Positions 1 to 8,994 are shown, counted from the first letter of the stretch. The stretch: 64,000 nucleotides of DNA from Streptomyces hilarionis (GCF_024539675.1 NZ_JAHHIT010000038.1:77076-141075); one strand, 5' to 3'. Made by a program: numbers and translations. Notes: generated by a model from the letters alone, not told the origin.

Positions 1-94
1 GGTCCTTGTTGCCCTCGGTGAAGTCGTAGACGAACTTCACGCCCTCAACGCTCGTGGCCGACTCGGCTGCACGGAGATCTTTGTTTTCCGACAC
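1..94 (-). CDS. ppdK: Pyruvate, phosphate dikinase, N-terminal fragment
   Basis: Only the first 31 codons lie in the window and the gene continues past the left edge. The translation begins VSENKDLRAAESATSVEG and runs into KFVYDFTEGNKD, which matches the start of actinobacterial pyruvate phosphate dikinases. These interconvert pyruvate and PEP with ATP and phosphate in the cytoplasm. The GTG start is supported by a GAGGAG ribosome binding site about 8 bases upstream. The assignment rests on recognising this N-terminus; no catalytic domain is visible here. Confidence 0.75.
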   Translation of the reverse strand, partial: MSENKDLRAAESATSVEGVKFVYDFTEGNKD

Positions 95-554
95 GGGTCT
101 CGACTCCTCGAGGACGCGGTGGCTGCCCTGACGGCCAGGAACATACCCAGATCGAAGGCTCCTGGGTACGTCCACTTGCGCGTCATACGCCCGTAACCCG
201 TCGTCCGCCAGCGGATCGAAAGTCAAGGCTTGGCAAGTGCGGGGCCGTCGATGTTTTCACTTGTTGAACGGAAGGACGCTCCAGGAGCCTCGTTCACGCT
301 CGTATGAGCGTTGCGTGGCACGGTTGATTTCGATCGATGAACGATCAAGGCGTGGCACTGAGTGCCACCCCTTGGAGAAGTGCAGCCGTCCTTGATCCGC
401 TCATCTGAGCACTACCCCCCTCAGGGGTGGCGAGAATCACGCTCTCGCACGCGGTCCGAGTTCACGATGCGGACGCGCCCGCGGACGCACCCGCGCAACG
501 GAAACCCGCCTGTCACACGCGTGCGCGCACGGCCGTCCCTCCCCCGAGCGTCCC
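95..554. other. 460-bp gene-free region upstream of ppdK
   Basis: This is the 5' region of ppdK and the 3' side of the ROK gene. No ORF with plausible codon usage was found. It holds an inverted repeat TACCCAG-N11-CTGGGTA at 144-168, which would lie in the ppdK 5' leader. On the minus strand a TTGACT hexamer, possibly a -35, sits near 230. A perfect palindrome lies at 352-368, and a C-run/G-run hairpin (CCCC-TCA-GGGG, 417-427) could be a weak terminator for the ROK gene. Base composition here is less GC-rich than in the flanking genes, as expected for a regulatory region. Confidence 0.5.
352..368. promoter_or_regulatory. Perfect palindrome, candidate operator upstream of ppdK
   Basis: GTGGCAC-TGA-GTGCCAC has 7-bp perfect arms around a 3-bp centre, about 260 bp upstream of the ppdK start. 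It is too far upstream to be a core promoter element. The shape is that of a dimeric regulator site, and the regulator is not identified. The nearest regulator gene is the ROK protein at 555-1793. Confidence 0.4.
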
Positions 555-1793
555 TCAGACCCCGAGCGCCAGCAACCGCTCCTCGACCCGCTCGGGCGCG
601 TACAGGTGCTCCACGACCATCGCCCCCGCCCCCACCAGCCCCGCCCGCTCGCCCAGCCGCGAGGTCACGACCTCGAGGCCGGCCGTGGAGCGGGGCAGCG
701 CACGCTGGTAGAGCAGTTCGCGCACGCCGGTGAGGAAGGCGGTTCCGGCCAGATCTCCCGCGATCATCAGGACCCCGGGATTGAGCAGCGTGACGACCGT
801 CGCCAGGACGTCGCCGACCTTGCGCCCCGCCTCGCGGGCCAGTGCGGCCGCCTCGGGGTGCCCGGCGGCGAGCAGGTCGCGCACGTCCGAGCCGGAGGCG
901 GCGGGAACGCCCGACTCCGCCAGCCGGCGCGCCACGGCCCCGCCGCTGGCGACGGCCGCCAGGCAGCCGTGCGAACCGCAGCGGCACGGCGCGTCCGCGC
1001 CCACCCGGATGTGCCCGATGTCGCCGGCCCCGCCGTCGACGCCCCGGTAGACCGAGCCGCCGACGACCACTCCGGCGCCGATGCCGGTGGACACCTTGAC
1101 CAGCACGAACGCGGAGCAGTCGGGGTAACCGGTGCGCTGCTCGCCGTACGCCATGAGGTTCGCGTCGTTGTCCACCAGGACGGGGACCTCCGCCCGAGCG
1201 GCGCCCGCCCCTGCCTCCGTCCCGGCGCACGCCCCCGTGTCGGCGCGTTCCCTGAACGCGCGCGCGAGGCGTCCTCTTATGTCGTAGCCGTCCCAGCCGG
1301 GCATGATCGGCGGCTGGACGACCAGGCCCGTCTCGGTGTCGACCGGTCCGGGGACGGCGAGCCCTATGCCGCAGACCTCGTCCGGCCGGTGCCCCGCCTT
1401 CACCAGCAGTTCGGCGAACCAGCCCCCCAGTTCACCGAGGACGACGTCCGGGCCGTCCTCTACGGCCAGCGGGCCGCCGTGCTCGGCCAGGATCTCGCCG
1501 GTCAGCGTGAGCACGGCCGCGCGCGCGTGCCGGGTGTCCAGGTCCGCCGCCAGGACGACGGCGTGGGCGTCGTCGAACTCCAGGGTGATCGAGGGGCGTC
1601 CGCCCAGCGGCGAGTCGACCGGTCCGCCGGCGCCCTCGCGCAGCCAGCCGGCCCGGAAGAGGCGGTCCAGGCGTTGGCCCACGGTCGCGCGGGAGAGGCC
1701 CGTGGCCTGCTGGAGGGCGCCGCGTGTCGTCGCACGGCCCGTGCGCACCAGTGCGAGCAGATCACCGGCGCCGGCCTGACCTCGTCCCGTCAT
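555..1793 (-). CDS. ROK family transcriptional regulator
   Basis: 412 aa. An N-terminal winged helix-turn-helix (about residues 10-55, TTRGALQQATGLSRATVG) precedes a ROK sugar-kinase-like domain. The domain carries the glycine-rich segment STGIGAGVVVGG, the DIGHIRV segment and the zinc motif CRCGSHGCLAAVASG. The zinc motif is close to the ROK signature CXCGXXGCXE, but the final Glu is replaced by Ala. ROK regulators bind sugars or sugar phosphates and repress catabolic genes. The gene is divergent from the glycoside hydrolase pair at 1914-5380, its probable target. The ATG at 1793 was chosen because GGGGG lies just upstream; a GTG at 1817 is also in frame. Confidence 0.9.
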   Translation of the reverse strand: MTGRGQAGAGDLLALVRTGRATTRGALQQATGLSRATVGQRLDRLFRAGWLREGAGGPVDSPLGGRPSITLEFDDAHAVVLAADLDTRHARAAVLTLTGEILAEHGGPLAVEDGPDVVLGELGGWFAELLVKAGHRPDEVCGIGLAVPGPVDTETGLVVQPPIMPGWDGYDIRGRLARAFRERADTGACAGTEAGAGAARAEVPVLVDNDANLMAYGEQRTGYPDCSAFVLVKVSTGIGAGVVVGGSVYRGVDGGAGDIGHIRVGADAPCRCGSHGCLAAVASGGAVARRLAESGVPAASGSDVRDLLAAGHPEAAALAREAGRKVGDVLATVVTLLNPGVLMIAGDLAGTAFLTGVRELLYQRALPRSTAGLEVVTSRLGERAGLVGAGAMVVEHLYAPERVEERLLALGV

Positions 1794-1913
1794 GCGCACC
1801 CCCTTGTGTTTCCCCACTCTGCATTACATATTGAGTTCTGCGTGTTAAATAGACGTAACTCTACGGTAGTCGCTGCCGAACCAGGCGGCCACGTCGTCTT
1901 CGGGGAGCCCCGA
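1794..1913. promoter_or_regulatory. Divergent promoter region, ROK gene / glycoside hydrolase operon
   Basis: A markedly AT-rich patch (about 1822-1862) lies between the two divergent genes. It contains GAGTT (1833-1837) and AACTC (1857-1861) as an imperfect inverted repeat, with TTAAAT between them as a possible -10. Its position suits an operator controlled by the adjacent ROK regulator. The exact transcription starts cannot be read from sequence. Confidence 0.4.
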
Positions 1914-3434
1914 GTGGATCGCACCGCCCAGCTCAGCGCCCGTGCCGCGGAGGTCGCCGGGACCGTCGCACACGATCCGGCGGCGCCACCGGCGCCGGCG
2001 CCCGTCCGGGCCTCGCGTCCCCACTCCCCGCACACGGCGCACCCCGCGCGCTCCACGCACCCCGCACACCCCACGTGCCCACCGCACCCGGTGCGTCCGG
2101 CGCACGCCGAGACGCTGCGCGCCAGGGCGGTCGCGGTGCTGGAGGCCAACTGGACGGGCACGTCCACGGTCCCCTCGCGCGGTCTGTACCCGCACCAGTG
2201 GTCCTGGGACTCGGCCTTCGTCGCCGTCGGTCTGCGGCACGTCGCGCCGCACCGGGCGCAGACGGAGCTGGAGACGCTGCTGGCCGCCCAGTGGGGCGAC
2301 GGACGCGTCCCGCACATCGTGTTCAACCCCTCCGTGCCGCTCGACGCGTACTTCCCGAGCCCCGACTTCTGGCGCTCCTCGACCGCGGGGCGCGCTGCGG
2401 GCGCCCCGCGCACCGTACAGACCTCCGGCATCGTGCAGCCACCGGTGCACGCGCTCGCGGCCTGGCTGGTGCACCGCGCCGACCCGGAGCTGTCCCGCGC
2501 CCGCGGCTTCCTGGCCCGGGTGTATCCCCGGCTGGCCGCCTGGCACCGCTATCTGCTGCACCGGCGGGACCTGGGCGGCGGCGGGCTGGTGTCCGTCGTC
2601 CATCCGTGGGAGCAGGGCATGGACAACGCGCCCAGCTGGGACGACCCCCTGGCCCGGATCGCCCCCGCCCCGGCCCGTTCCTTCCGCCGCGCCGACCTCG
2701 ACCACGGGTCGGCCGAGGACCGGCCGACGGACCTGGACTACGGGCGGTACGTGCGGCTGGCGACGGAGTACCGCGACGGCGGCTACGCCGACGGGGGCGG
2801 GCAGTTCGCCGTCGAGGACCCGTCGTTCAACGCGCTGCTCATCGCCTCCGAGCACGCGCTCGCGCACATCGCGCAGGAGCTGGGCGCACCGGGCACGGCA
2901 CGCCATGCCCGTGCCGAACGACTCACGGCGGCACTCGTGGAGCGCCTGTGGGACCCGGCCGAGGGCATGTTCTTCTGCCGGGACCTGCGCGGCCAGGGCC
3001 CGGTGCCCGAGCGGGGGGTGTCCGGTCTGGTGCCGCTGCTGCTGCCCGGCCTGCCGGGCGAGGCGGTGGACGCGCTCGTGGGGACGCTGCGCGGCCCGCA
3101 CTTCGGCGTGGGCGGCGTGACCCGGCTGGTTCCCAGCTACGACCTGCTCGGCGAGGCCTTCGACCCGCACCGCTACTGGCGCGGACCGGCCTGGTTCAAC
3201 ACGAGCTGGCTGCTCGAGCGGGGTCTGCGGCTGCACGGCCGCCGGGCCGAGGCGGGGGCGCTGCGCCGGGCCGTGCTGGACCTCGCGGGCGGCTCGGATT
3301 TCGCGGAGTACGTCGATCCGTACTCCGGGGCGGCCTGCGGCGCGACGGGGTTCAGCTGGACGGCCGCGCTCACGCTCGACCTCATCCACCAGGACATGTC
3401 AGGCAGCGGTACCGAGGGAGGGGACCTGGGATGA
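1914..3434 (+). CDS. GH63-like (MGH1-type) glycoside hydrolase
   Basis: About 506 aa. An N-terminal His/Pro-rich low-complexity stretch (about residues 20-60) is followed by an (alpha/alpha)6-barrel glycosidase domain. Motifs include GLYPHQWSWDSAF, VHPWEQGMDNAPSWDD (the Asp of the DN pair is the expected general acid), YWRGPAWFNTSW and GFSWTAALTLDL. Relatives act on glucosylglycerate, mannosylglycerate or related alpha-glucosides; the substrate here is unknown. No signal peptide, so probably cytoplasmic. The GTG at 1914 has GGGGAG 6 bases upstream. GTGs at 1842 and 2091 are in frame and could be used, so the N-terminus is uncertain. The stop overlaps the next start (ATGA), implying translational coupling. 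Confidence 0.8.
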   Translation: MDRTAQLSARAAEVAGTVAHDPAAPPAPAPVRASRPHSPHTAHPARSTHPAHPTCPPHPVRPAHAETLRARAVAVLEANWTGTSTVPSRGLYPHQWSWDSAFVAVGLRHVAPHRAQTELETLLAAQWGDGRVPHIVFNPSVPLDAYFPSPDFWRSSTAGRAAGAPRTVQTSGIVQPPVHALAAWLVHRADPELSRARGFLARVYPRLAAWHRYLLHRRDLGGGGLVSVVHPWEQGMDNAPSWDDPLARIAPAPARSFRRADLDHGSAEDRPTDLDYGRYVRLATEYRDGGYADGGGQFAVEDPSFNALLIASEHALAHIAQELGAPGTARHARAERLTAALVERLWDPAEGMFFCRDLRGQGPVPERGVSGLVPLLLPGLPGEAVDALVGTLRGPHFGVGGVTRLVPSYDLLGEAFDPHRYWRGPAWFNTSWLLERGLRLHGRRAEAGALRRAVLDLAGGSDFAEYVDPYSGAACGATGFSWTAALTLDLIHQDMSGSGTEGGDLG

Positions 3435-5380
3435 CGGACCGGCATCATCTGCTCGTGTTCGGCGGGACGTTCGCGGCCGTGGGCGAGAACGGGGACATCA
3501 GCGGCGTGCGGGGGCCGGGAGCGGCCTCCGGGTCGCCGGAGGGGCTGTTCGTGCGGGACGCCCGCCATCTCAGCCGCTGGCAGCTGACCGTCGACGGCGC
3601 GGTCCCGGAGGCGCTGTCGCCGGTCGCGGACGGGGACGTCACGCGCTGTGTGCTCGTGCCGCGCGGTGGCCGCAACGAGCCGCCGTCCTGCACGCTCTTC
3701 CGTGAACAGGCCGTGGGCGACAGCGCGTTCGTGGAGTCGCTGCGGATCGTGTGCAACCGCCCGGTGCCGACGACGGTCCGTCTCGCGCTCACCGCCGACG
3801 CCGACTTCGCCGACCAGTTCGAACTGCGCGCCGACCACCGCACCTACGCCAAGTCCGGGGTCGTCCGCCGCCGCGAGATCCTCGACGACGGCGTGGAGTT
3901 CACCTACCGGCGCGGCGAGTGGACGTCCCGTACGACGGTGACGGCCGAGCCCGCGCCGGACGCCGTCGAGGAGACCGGCACCGGCGCCCGCCGTCTGGTG
4001 TGGCGGCTGGAACTGGAGCCGCACGGCGCGGCCGAGCTCACCCTGCGGGTGACGGCCCGGCCGCACGGCGAGCGGCGGACGCTGCGGGTGCCCCGCTCCC
4101 CTGCGTCGGTCACCGGGCGGCTCCGGGAGCGGGAGGCCGAGTTCGCGGAGGGCGTGGCGCTGCCGGCCGGCTGGCCCGAGCTGACGGCGGCCTGTGCGCG
4201 CGGTCTGTCGGACCTGGCCGCGTTGCAGGTCCCGGCGAGCGGCCCGGACGGGGAGGACCTGCGCGTGCCGGCGGCGGGCGCGCCCTGGTTCCTCACCCTG
4301 CTGGGTCGCGACGCGCTGCTCGCCTCGCTGTTCGCGCTGCCCTACCGCCCCCGTCCGGCCGCCGCGACGCTCCTCGCGCTGGCCGCGGCCCAGGCGACCG
4401 AGGCGGACCCGCTGACGGTGGCCCAGCCCGGCAAGATCGTGCACGAGGTGCGCCACGGCGAGCTCGCCCACTTCGGGCAGGTCCCGTACGGGCGCTACTA
4501 CGGCTCGGTGGACGCGACCCCGCTGTTCCTCGTCGTCCTCGGCGCGTACGTCGAGCAGACCGGCGACGTGGCGCTGGCCCGCCGGCTGGAGCCGCACGCG
4601 AGGGCGGCCGTCGGCTGGATGCTGGACCACGGCGGGCTCACCTCGCGCGGCTATCTGGTCTACCGGGCCGACCGGGGCGGGCTGGCCAACCAGAACTGGA
4701 AGGACTCCCCCGGCGCCATCTGCTCCGCGGACGGCGCCCGCCCGACGGGGGCGGTGATGGCGGCGGGCGCGCAGGGGTACGCGTACGACGCGCTGCGCCG
4801 CACGGCGTGGACGGCGCGCACGGTGTGGGAGGACGAGAAGTACGCGGCCCTGCTCGAACAGGCCGCCGCCGATCTGCGCGACCGCTTCCAGCGCGACTTC
4901 TGGATGCCGGACCGCGCCTTCCCCGCGCTCGCGCTGGACGGCGAGGGCCGGCAGGTCGACGCGCTCGCCTCGGACGCCGGTCACCTGCTGTGGTCCGGTC
5001 TGCTGGACAAGGAGTACGGGGAGACCGTCGGCCGCCGGCTGCTGGAGGCGGACTTCTTCTCCGGCTGGGGCGTGCGCACGCTGGCGGCCGGACAGCCCGC
5101 GTACCACCCGCTCTCCTATCACCGCGGCTCGGTCTGGCCGCACGACAACGCGCTGATCGCGCTGGGCCTCGCGCGCTACGGGCTGCACGACGAGGCGCGC
5201 ACGGTGGCCCGGGGTCTCGTCGACGCGGCGGCCGCGACCGGTCACCGCCTGCCGGAGGTCCTCGCGGGCTACGGCCGTGACACCCACGGGCAGCCGGTGC
5301 CGTACCCGCACGCTTGCGTACGGGAATCGCGCTCGGCGGCGGCGCCGTTGGCGCTGCTCACGGCGGTCGGGGGCGCGTAG
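3431..5380 (+). CDS. Amylo-alpha-1,6-glucosidase / glycogen-debranching-type protein
   Basis: 649 aa. The N-terminal region (about 1-200, HLLVFGGTFAAVGENGDISG and GLFVRDARHLSRW) matches the glycogen debranching enzyme N-terminal domain. The rest is an (alpha/alpha)6 GH family domain with LLGRDALLASLF, GLANQNWKDSPGAI, SDAGHLLWSGLL and YHRGSVWPHDNALIA. The start ATG overlaps the stop of the preceding hydrolase (ATGA). The pair is therefore a coupled operon, probably processing one alpha-glucan or glucoside under ROK control. No signal peptide. A strict glycogen-debranching role is inference, because these single-activity bacterial proteins have varied substrates. Confidence 0.85.
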   Translation: MTDRHHLLVFGGTFAAVGENGDISGVRGPGAASGSPEGLFVRDARHLSRWQLTVDGAVPEALSPVADGDVTRCVLVPRGGRNEPPSCTLFREQAVGDSAFVESLRIVCNRPVPTTVRLALTADADFADQFELRADHRTYAKSGVVRRREILDDGVEFTYRRGEWTSRTTVTAEPAPDAVEETGTGARRLVWRLELEPHGAAELTLRVTARPHGERRTLRVPRSPASVTGRLREREAEFAEGVALPAGWPELTAACARGLSDLAALQVPASGPDGEDLRVPAAGAPWFLTLLGRDALLASLFALPYRPRPAAATLLALAAAQATEADPLTVAQPGKIVHEVRHGELAHFGQVPYGRYYGSVDATPLFLVVLGAYVEQTGDVALARRLEPHARAAVGWMLDHGGLTSRGYLVYRADRGGLANQNWKDSPGAICSADGARPTGAVMAAGAQGYAYDALRRTAWTARTVWEDEKYAALLEQAAADLRDRFQRDFWMPDRAFPALALDGEGRQVDALASDAGHLLWSGLLDKEYGETVGRRLLEADFFSGWGVRTLAAGQPAYHPLSYHRGSVWPHDNALIALGLARYGLHDEARTVARGLVDAAAATGHRLPEVLAGYGRDTHGQPVPYPHACVRESRSAAAPLALLTAVGGA

Positions 5381-5385
5381 CCGGT

Positions 5386-5401
5386 GCGCCCGCCCGGGCG
5401 C
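5386..5401 (+). terminator. GC-rich hairpin after the glycoside hydrolase operon
   Basis: GCGCCC-GCCC-GGGCGC forms a 6-bp stem with a 4-nt loop, starting 5 bases after the stop at 5380. No T-run follows, as is common in Streptomyces. It may be a terminator or simply a 3' stabilising stem. Confidence 0.4.
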
Positions 5402-5556
5402 CCGGGGAGCGGTTTGGCGCGACGTTTGCGCGGTGTTTGCCGACCACTGGCCCGGGGGGCTGAACGCGGGCCGGGAGCAGGCCGTACGAGACCATGGCGG
5501 ATCCGGCCCGCACCGGATCCGCCGAACCGCCGGGCTTCGTACGGAAGGACCCTCGG

Positions 5557-7797
5557 GTGCCAGTCACCACGCGCTCATCCCAGCAGGCCGAATCGAAGGA
5601 CCCCGAGGACGACACCGTGAACACCGCGGAACCCGCGAAGTCGCCGCACGGGGACACCGCCGAGGCGGCTGCGGAGGAGGCCGTCGAGCCCGCGGCGTCC
5701 GGGGCGGAGGGGCGGGCCACCGGGCCCACGGCGGACACCGCCGAGGCGGCCGGATCCGCTCAGACGGCAGAAGCGGGCGAGACGGCTGAGACGGCTGAAG
5801 CGGCTGAAGCGGCAGCCGACGAGGCCACCGCCGCGTCCGCCTCCCCGACCGAGGCGGAGGGCGTGGCCGGGACCGGGACCACGGCCGCCTCCGAGGCCAG
5901 GACCGGGGCGGGGGCCGGCGCAAGGGACGGGGCGGATGCCGAGGACGCCTCCGAGCACGAACCCGAAACCGGCACCGAATCCGAGGCCGAGGCCGGGGCC
6001 GGGGCCGGGGCCGGGGCCGGGGCCGGCACCGAATCCGAGCCCGAGGCCGAAACCGGCACCGTCTCCGAAACCGGCGCCGTCTCCGATGCCGAGGCCGAAA
6101 CCGGGCCCCGGGGGCTGCGGGCCCGCGTCGCGCATCTGCGGGCCTGGCGGGGCAGGCATCCGCGGACCGCGCGGGCGCTGTGGTGGACGGCGACGGTGCT
6201 GTCGCTGGTCCTCGTGCTCGGGGCGCTGCTGTTGCCGAACCGGCTGAACGGACTGCACGTCAACCGGTTCACGCGGCTGCCCGTCGAGGCCGTCCTGGGC
6301 GCGTCGGTGCTGCTGGCGCTGCCCCGGCGGCCGCGGATCGTCGCCGCGGTGCTGGGCGGGATGCTCCTCGGGGCGCTGACCGTGATCGACCTGCTCGACA
6401 TGGGCTTCGTGGAGTATCTGGGACGGGACTTCAACCTCGTCCTGGACTGGGGGCTGCTGGACGACGCGCAGTCCTACGTCGCGGACTCGTTCGGCCGGGC
6501 GACGGCCGTGGGGGCGGCGATCGGCCTCGTCGTGCTGATCGTCGCGCTGTTCACGGTGATGGCCCTGGCGACGGTGCGGCTGAGCAATCTGCTGATGCTG
6601 GACAGCCAGCGGTCGACCCGCGTCACGCTGCTCGCGGCCACCGTGTGGGTGACGTGCTCCGTGGTGGGTCTACAGAACGCCGGGGTGCCCGTCGCCTCCT
6701 ACCGGGCCGGGGACGCGCTGATCAACAAGGGGCGGCAGGTGCGGCAGACCCTGGCGGACGAGGCCGCGTTCGGCAAGGAGGCCCGCTACGACACGTTCGG
6801 GGCCACGCCGCCCGACCAGCTGGTGCCGGACCTGCGCGGCAAGGACATGATCTTCACCTTCATCGAGAGCTACGGCCGCAGCGCGGTGGAGGACCCGATC
6901 ATGGCGCCGGGCGTCGACGCGACCCTCGCCACCAGGACGCAGGCCCTGGCGAAGGCGGGCTTCCACGCCAAGAGCGGCTGGCTGACCTCGGCGACCTACG
7001 GCGGCAGCAGCTGGCTCGGCCATTCCACCACCCTGTCGGGGCTGTGGGTCGACAACCAGCAGCGCTACAGCACGGTGATGGCGAGCGACCACCTGTCCCT
7101 GACCAAGGCGTTCGGCAAGACCGGCGCGTGGGACACGGTCGGCGTCATGCCGGGGGTGCAGAAGGGCTGGCCGGAGGCGCGGTTCTACGGGCTCGACAAG
7201 GTCTACAACGCCTTCCAGATGGGCTACCGGGGGCCGAAGTTCAGCTGGTCGACCATGCCCGACCAGTACGCCCTCGAAGCGTTCCAGCGGCTGGAGCACG
7301 GTCGCACGGGACGCGACAAGCCGCTGATGTCGGAGATCATCCTGACCTCCAGCCATCAGCCGTGGGCGCCGATCCCGAAGATGGTCGGCTGGGACGACCT
7401 CGGCGACGGCTCGGTCTTCAAGGGCATCCAGGCGGCGGGCAGGAAGGCGTCCGAGGTCATCGCCGACGGTTCCGCGTCCAAGCAGGAGTACGGCAAGTCC
7501 ATCGCGTACTCGGTGACGGCGCTCACCGAGTGGCTGGAGCGCTACGGCACCGACGACACCGTCCTGGTCTTCCTGGGCGACCACCAGCCCATCGCCCGGG
7601 TCAGCGGCGACAACGCCAGCCGGGACGTGCCGATCTCGATCGTCGCCAAGGACCCGAAGGTGCTCGACAAGATCTCTTCGTGGAAGTGGACCGACGGTCT
7701 GAAGCCCGCGCACAACGCGCCGGTGTGGAAGATGAGTTCGTTCCGCGACAGGTTCCTCACCGCGTACGGCTCGACCCCGCACCCGTCGAAGGGCTGA
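5557..7797 (+). CDS. Membrane-anchored sulfatase / LTA-synthase-like protein
   Basis: 746 aa. Residues 1-180 are extremely Ala/Glu/Thr-rich and disordered. They are followed by about four to five membrane helices (WWTATVLSLVLVLGALLLP, VLGASVLLALP, IVAAVLGGMLLGALTVI, AIGLVVLIVALFTVMALATV, TLLAATVWVTCSVVGL) and then an alkaline-phosphatase-fold sulfatase domain. The domain contains IFTFIESYGRSAVE, TYGGSSWLGHSTTLSGLW, EIILTSSHQPWAP and LVFLGDHQPI, which are metal and substrate positions. The family transfers or hydrolyses phospho/sulfo groups at the outer membrane face. The GTG at 5557 is preferred because GGAAGGA lies 7 bases upstream; an ATG at 5494 and a GTG at 5617 are also in frame. The substrate is not predictable. 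Confidence 0.8.
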   Translation: MPVTTRSSQQAESKDPEDDTVNTAEPAKSPHGDTAEAAAEEAVEPAASGAEGRATGPTADTAEAAGSAQTAEAGETAETAEAAEAAADEATAASASPTEAEGVAGTGTTAASEARTGAGAGARDGADAEDASEHEPETGTESEAEAGAGAGAGAGAGTESEPEAETGTVSETGAVSDAEAETGPRGLRARVAHLRAWRGRHPRTARALWWTATVLSLVLVLGALLLPNRLNGLHVNRFTRLPVEAVLGASVLLALPRRPRIVAAVLGGMLLGALTVIDLLDMGFVEYLGRDFNLVLDWGLLDDAQSYVADSFGRATAVGAAIGLVVLIVALFTVMALATVRLSNLLMLDSQRSTRVTLLAATVWVTCSVVGLQNAGVPVASYRAGDALINKGRQVRQTLADEAAFGKEARYDTFGATPPDQLVPDLRGKDMIFTFIESYGRSAVEDPIMAPGVDATLATRTQALAKAGFHAKSGWLTSATYGGSSWLGHSTTLSGLWVDNQQRYSTVMASDHLSLTKAFGKTGAWDTVGVMPGVQKGWPEARFYGLDKVYNAFQMGYRGPKFSWSTMPDQYALEAFQRLEHGRTGRDKPLMSEIILTSSHQPWAPIPKMVGWDDLGDGSVFKGIQAAGRKASEVIADGSASKQEYGKSIAYSVTALTEWLERYGTDDTVLVFLGDHQPIARVSGDNASRDVPISIVAKDPKVLDKISSWKWTDGLKPAHNAPVWKMSSFRDRFLTAYGSTPHPSKG
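5995..6024 (+). repeat. (GGGGCC)5 hexanucleotide tandem repeat inside the sulfatase gene
   Basis: Five uninterrupted GGGGCC units encode an (Ala-Gly)n run in the disordered N-terminal segment. A change in copy number would stay in frame and alter only linker length. The neighbouring sequence (5640-6120) also carries many near-repeats encoding Glu/Ala/Thr. Confidence 0.8.
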
Positions 7798-7851
7798 CGC
7801 CCCGCACCCGCACGGTTCCCCCGTCGGCCCGCGCCGGCGGGGGGGCGCCGC

Positions 7852-8994
7852 TCAGCCGCCGGAGGTGTCCTGCTCGGCTTCCTCGTCGATGCCCGCGCAG
7901 TCGTAGGGGTCCTTGAGCCAGCCGTCGGGCAGGACGACCCGGTTGTTGCCGGAGGTGCGGCCCCGAGGGCCGTCGGCACCGACGGGCCAGGGCTGGTCGA
8001 GGTCCAGCTCGTCGAGGCCGGCGCGGAGTTCGGCCAGGGAGGACGTGATCGCGAGGCGCTTGCGCATCTCGCTGCCGACCGCGAAGCCCTTGAGGTACCA
8101 GGCGACGTGCTTGCGGAAGTCGACGACGCCCTTGGACTCGTCGCCGATCCACTCGCCGAGGAGGGTGGCGTGGCGGACCATGACGTCGGCGACCTCGCGC
8201 AGGGAGGGCTGCGCGATCTCGTCGGGGCGGCCCTCGAAGGCGGCGACGAGATCGGCGAACAGCCACGGCCGGCCGAGGCAGCCGCGGCCGACGACGACGC
8301 CGTCGCAGCCGGTCTCGCGCACCATCCGCAGCGCGTCCCGGGCCGACCAGATGTCGCCGTTGCCGAGGACCGGGATCTCCGGGACGTGCTCCTTGAGGCG
8401 GGCGATCGCCTCCCAGTCGGCGGTGCCGCCGTAGTGCTGGGCGGCGGTGCGGCCGTGCAGGGCGATGGACGTCACGCCCTCCTCGACGGCGATGCGGCCG
8501 GCGTCGAGGTAGGTGATGTGGTCGTCGTCGATGCCCTTGCGCATCTTCATCGTCACCGGGAGGTCGCCGGCGCCGCTCACCGCCTCGCGCAGGATGGCGC
8601 GCAGCAGGTTGCGCTTGTAGGGCAGGGCGGAGCCGCCGCCCTTGCGCGTCACCTTGGGGACGGGGCAGCCGAAGTTGAGGTCGATGTGGTCGGCGAGGCC
8701 CTCCTCCGCGATCATGCGGACGGCCTTGCCGACAGTGGCCGGGTCGACGCCGTACAGCTGGATCGAGCGCGGCTTCTCACTCGCGTCGAAGCGGATCAGC
8801 TGCATGGTCTTCTCGTTGCGCTCGACCAGCGCCCGGGTCGTGATCATCTCGCTGACGAAGAGACCCTTGCCGCCGCTGAACTCCCTGCACAGGGTGCGGA
8901 AGGGGGCGTTCGTGATCCCGGCCATGGGGGCCAGGACGACGGGCGGGCGGACGGTGTGGGGACCGATCTGCAAGGGGTTCACGGGCGTGGACAT
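7852..8994 (-). CDS. dusB: tRNA-dihydrouridine synthase B
   Basis: 380 aa, normal length for DusB. It reduces specific uridines in tRNA to dihydrouridine with FMN and NADPH in the cytoplasm. Visible signatures are PPVVLAPMAGITNAPFRTLC at the N-terminus, NFGCPVPKVTRKGGGSAL with the catalytic Cys, KMRKGIDDDHITY, ALHGRTAAQHYGG, and VLGNGDIWSA, which helps bind FMN phosphate. The ATG at 8994 (MSTPVNPLQIGPHTV) fits family starts; the reading frame stays open for 47 more codons upstream without homology-like sequence. Single-gene unit facing the divergent efflux pump gene at 9171. Confidence 0.95.
   Translation of the reverse strand: MSTPVNPLQIGPHTVRPPVVLAPMAGITNAPFRTLCREFSGGKGLFVSEMITTRALVERNEKTMQLIRFDASEKPRSIQLYGVDPATVGKAVRMIAEEGLADHIDLNFGCPVPKVTRKGGGSALPYKRNLLRAILREAVSGAGDLPVTMKMRKGIDDDHITYLDAGRIAVEEGVTSIALHGRTAAQHYGGTADWEAIARLKEHVPEIPVLGNGDIWSARDALRMVRETGCDGVVVGRGCLGRPWLFADLVAAFEGRPDEIAQPSLREVADVMVRHATLLGEWIGDESKGVVDFRKHVAWYLKGFAVGSEMRKRLAITSSLAELRAGLDELDLDQPWPVGADGPRGRTSGNNRVVLPDGWLKDPYDCAGIDEEAEQDTSGG

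Noticed and set aside
606-3434. A 942-codon open frame on the plus strand covering the ROK gene and the GH63-like gene
   Set aside because: The first 400 codons are antisense to the clearly conserved ROK gene and show no domain; only the part from about 1914 on resembles a protein family.
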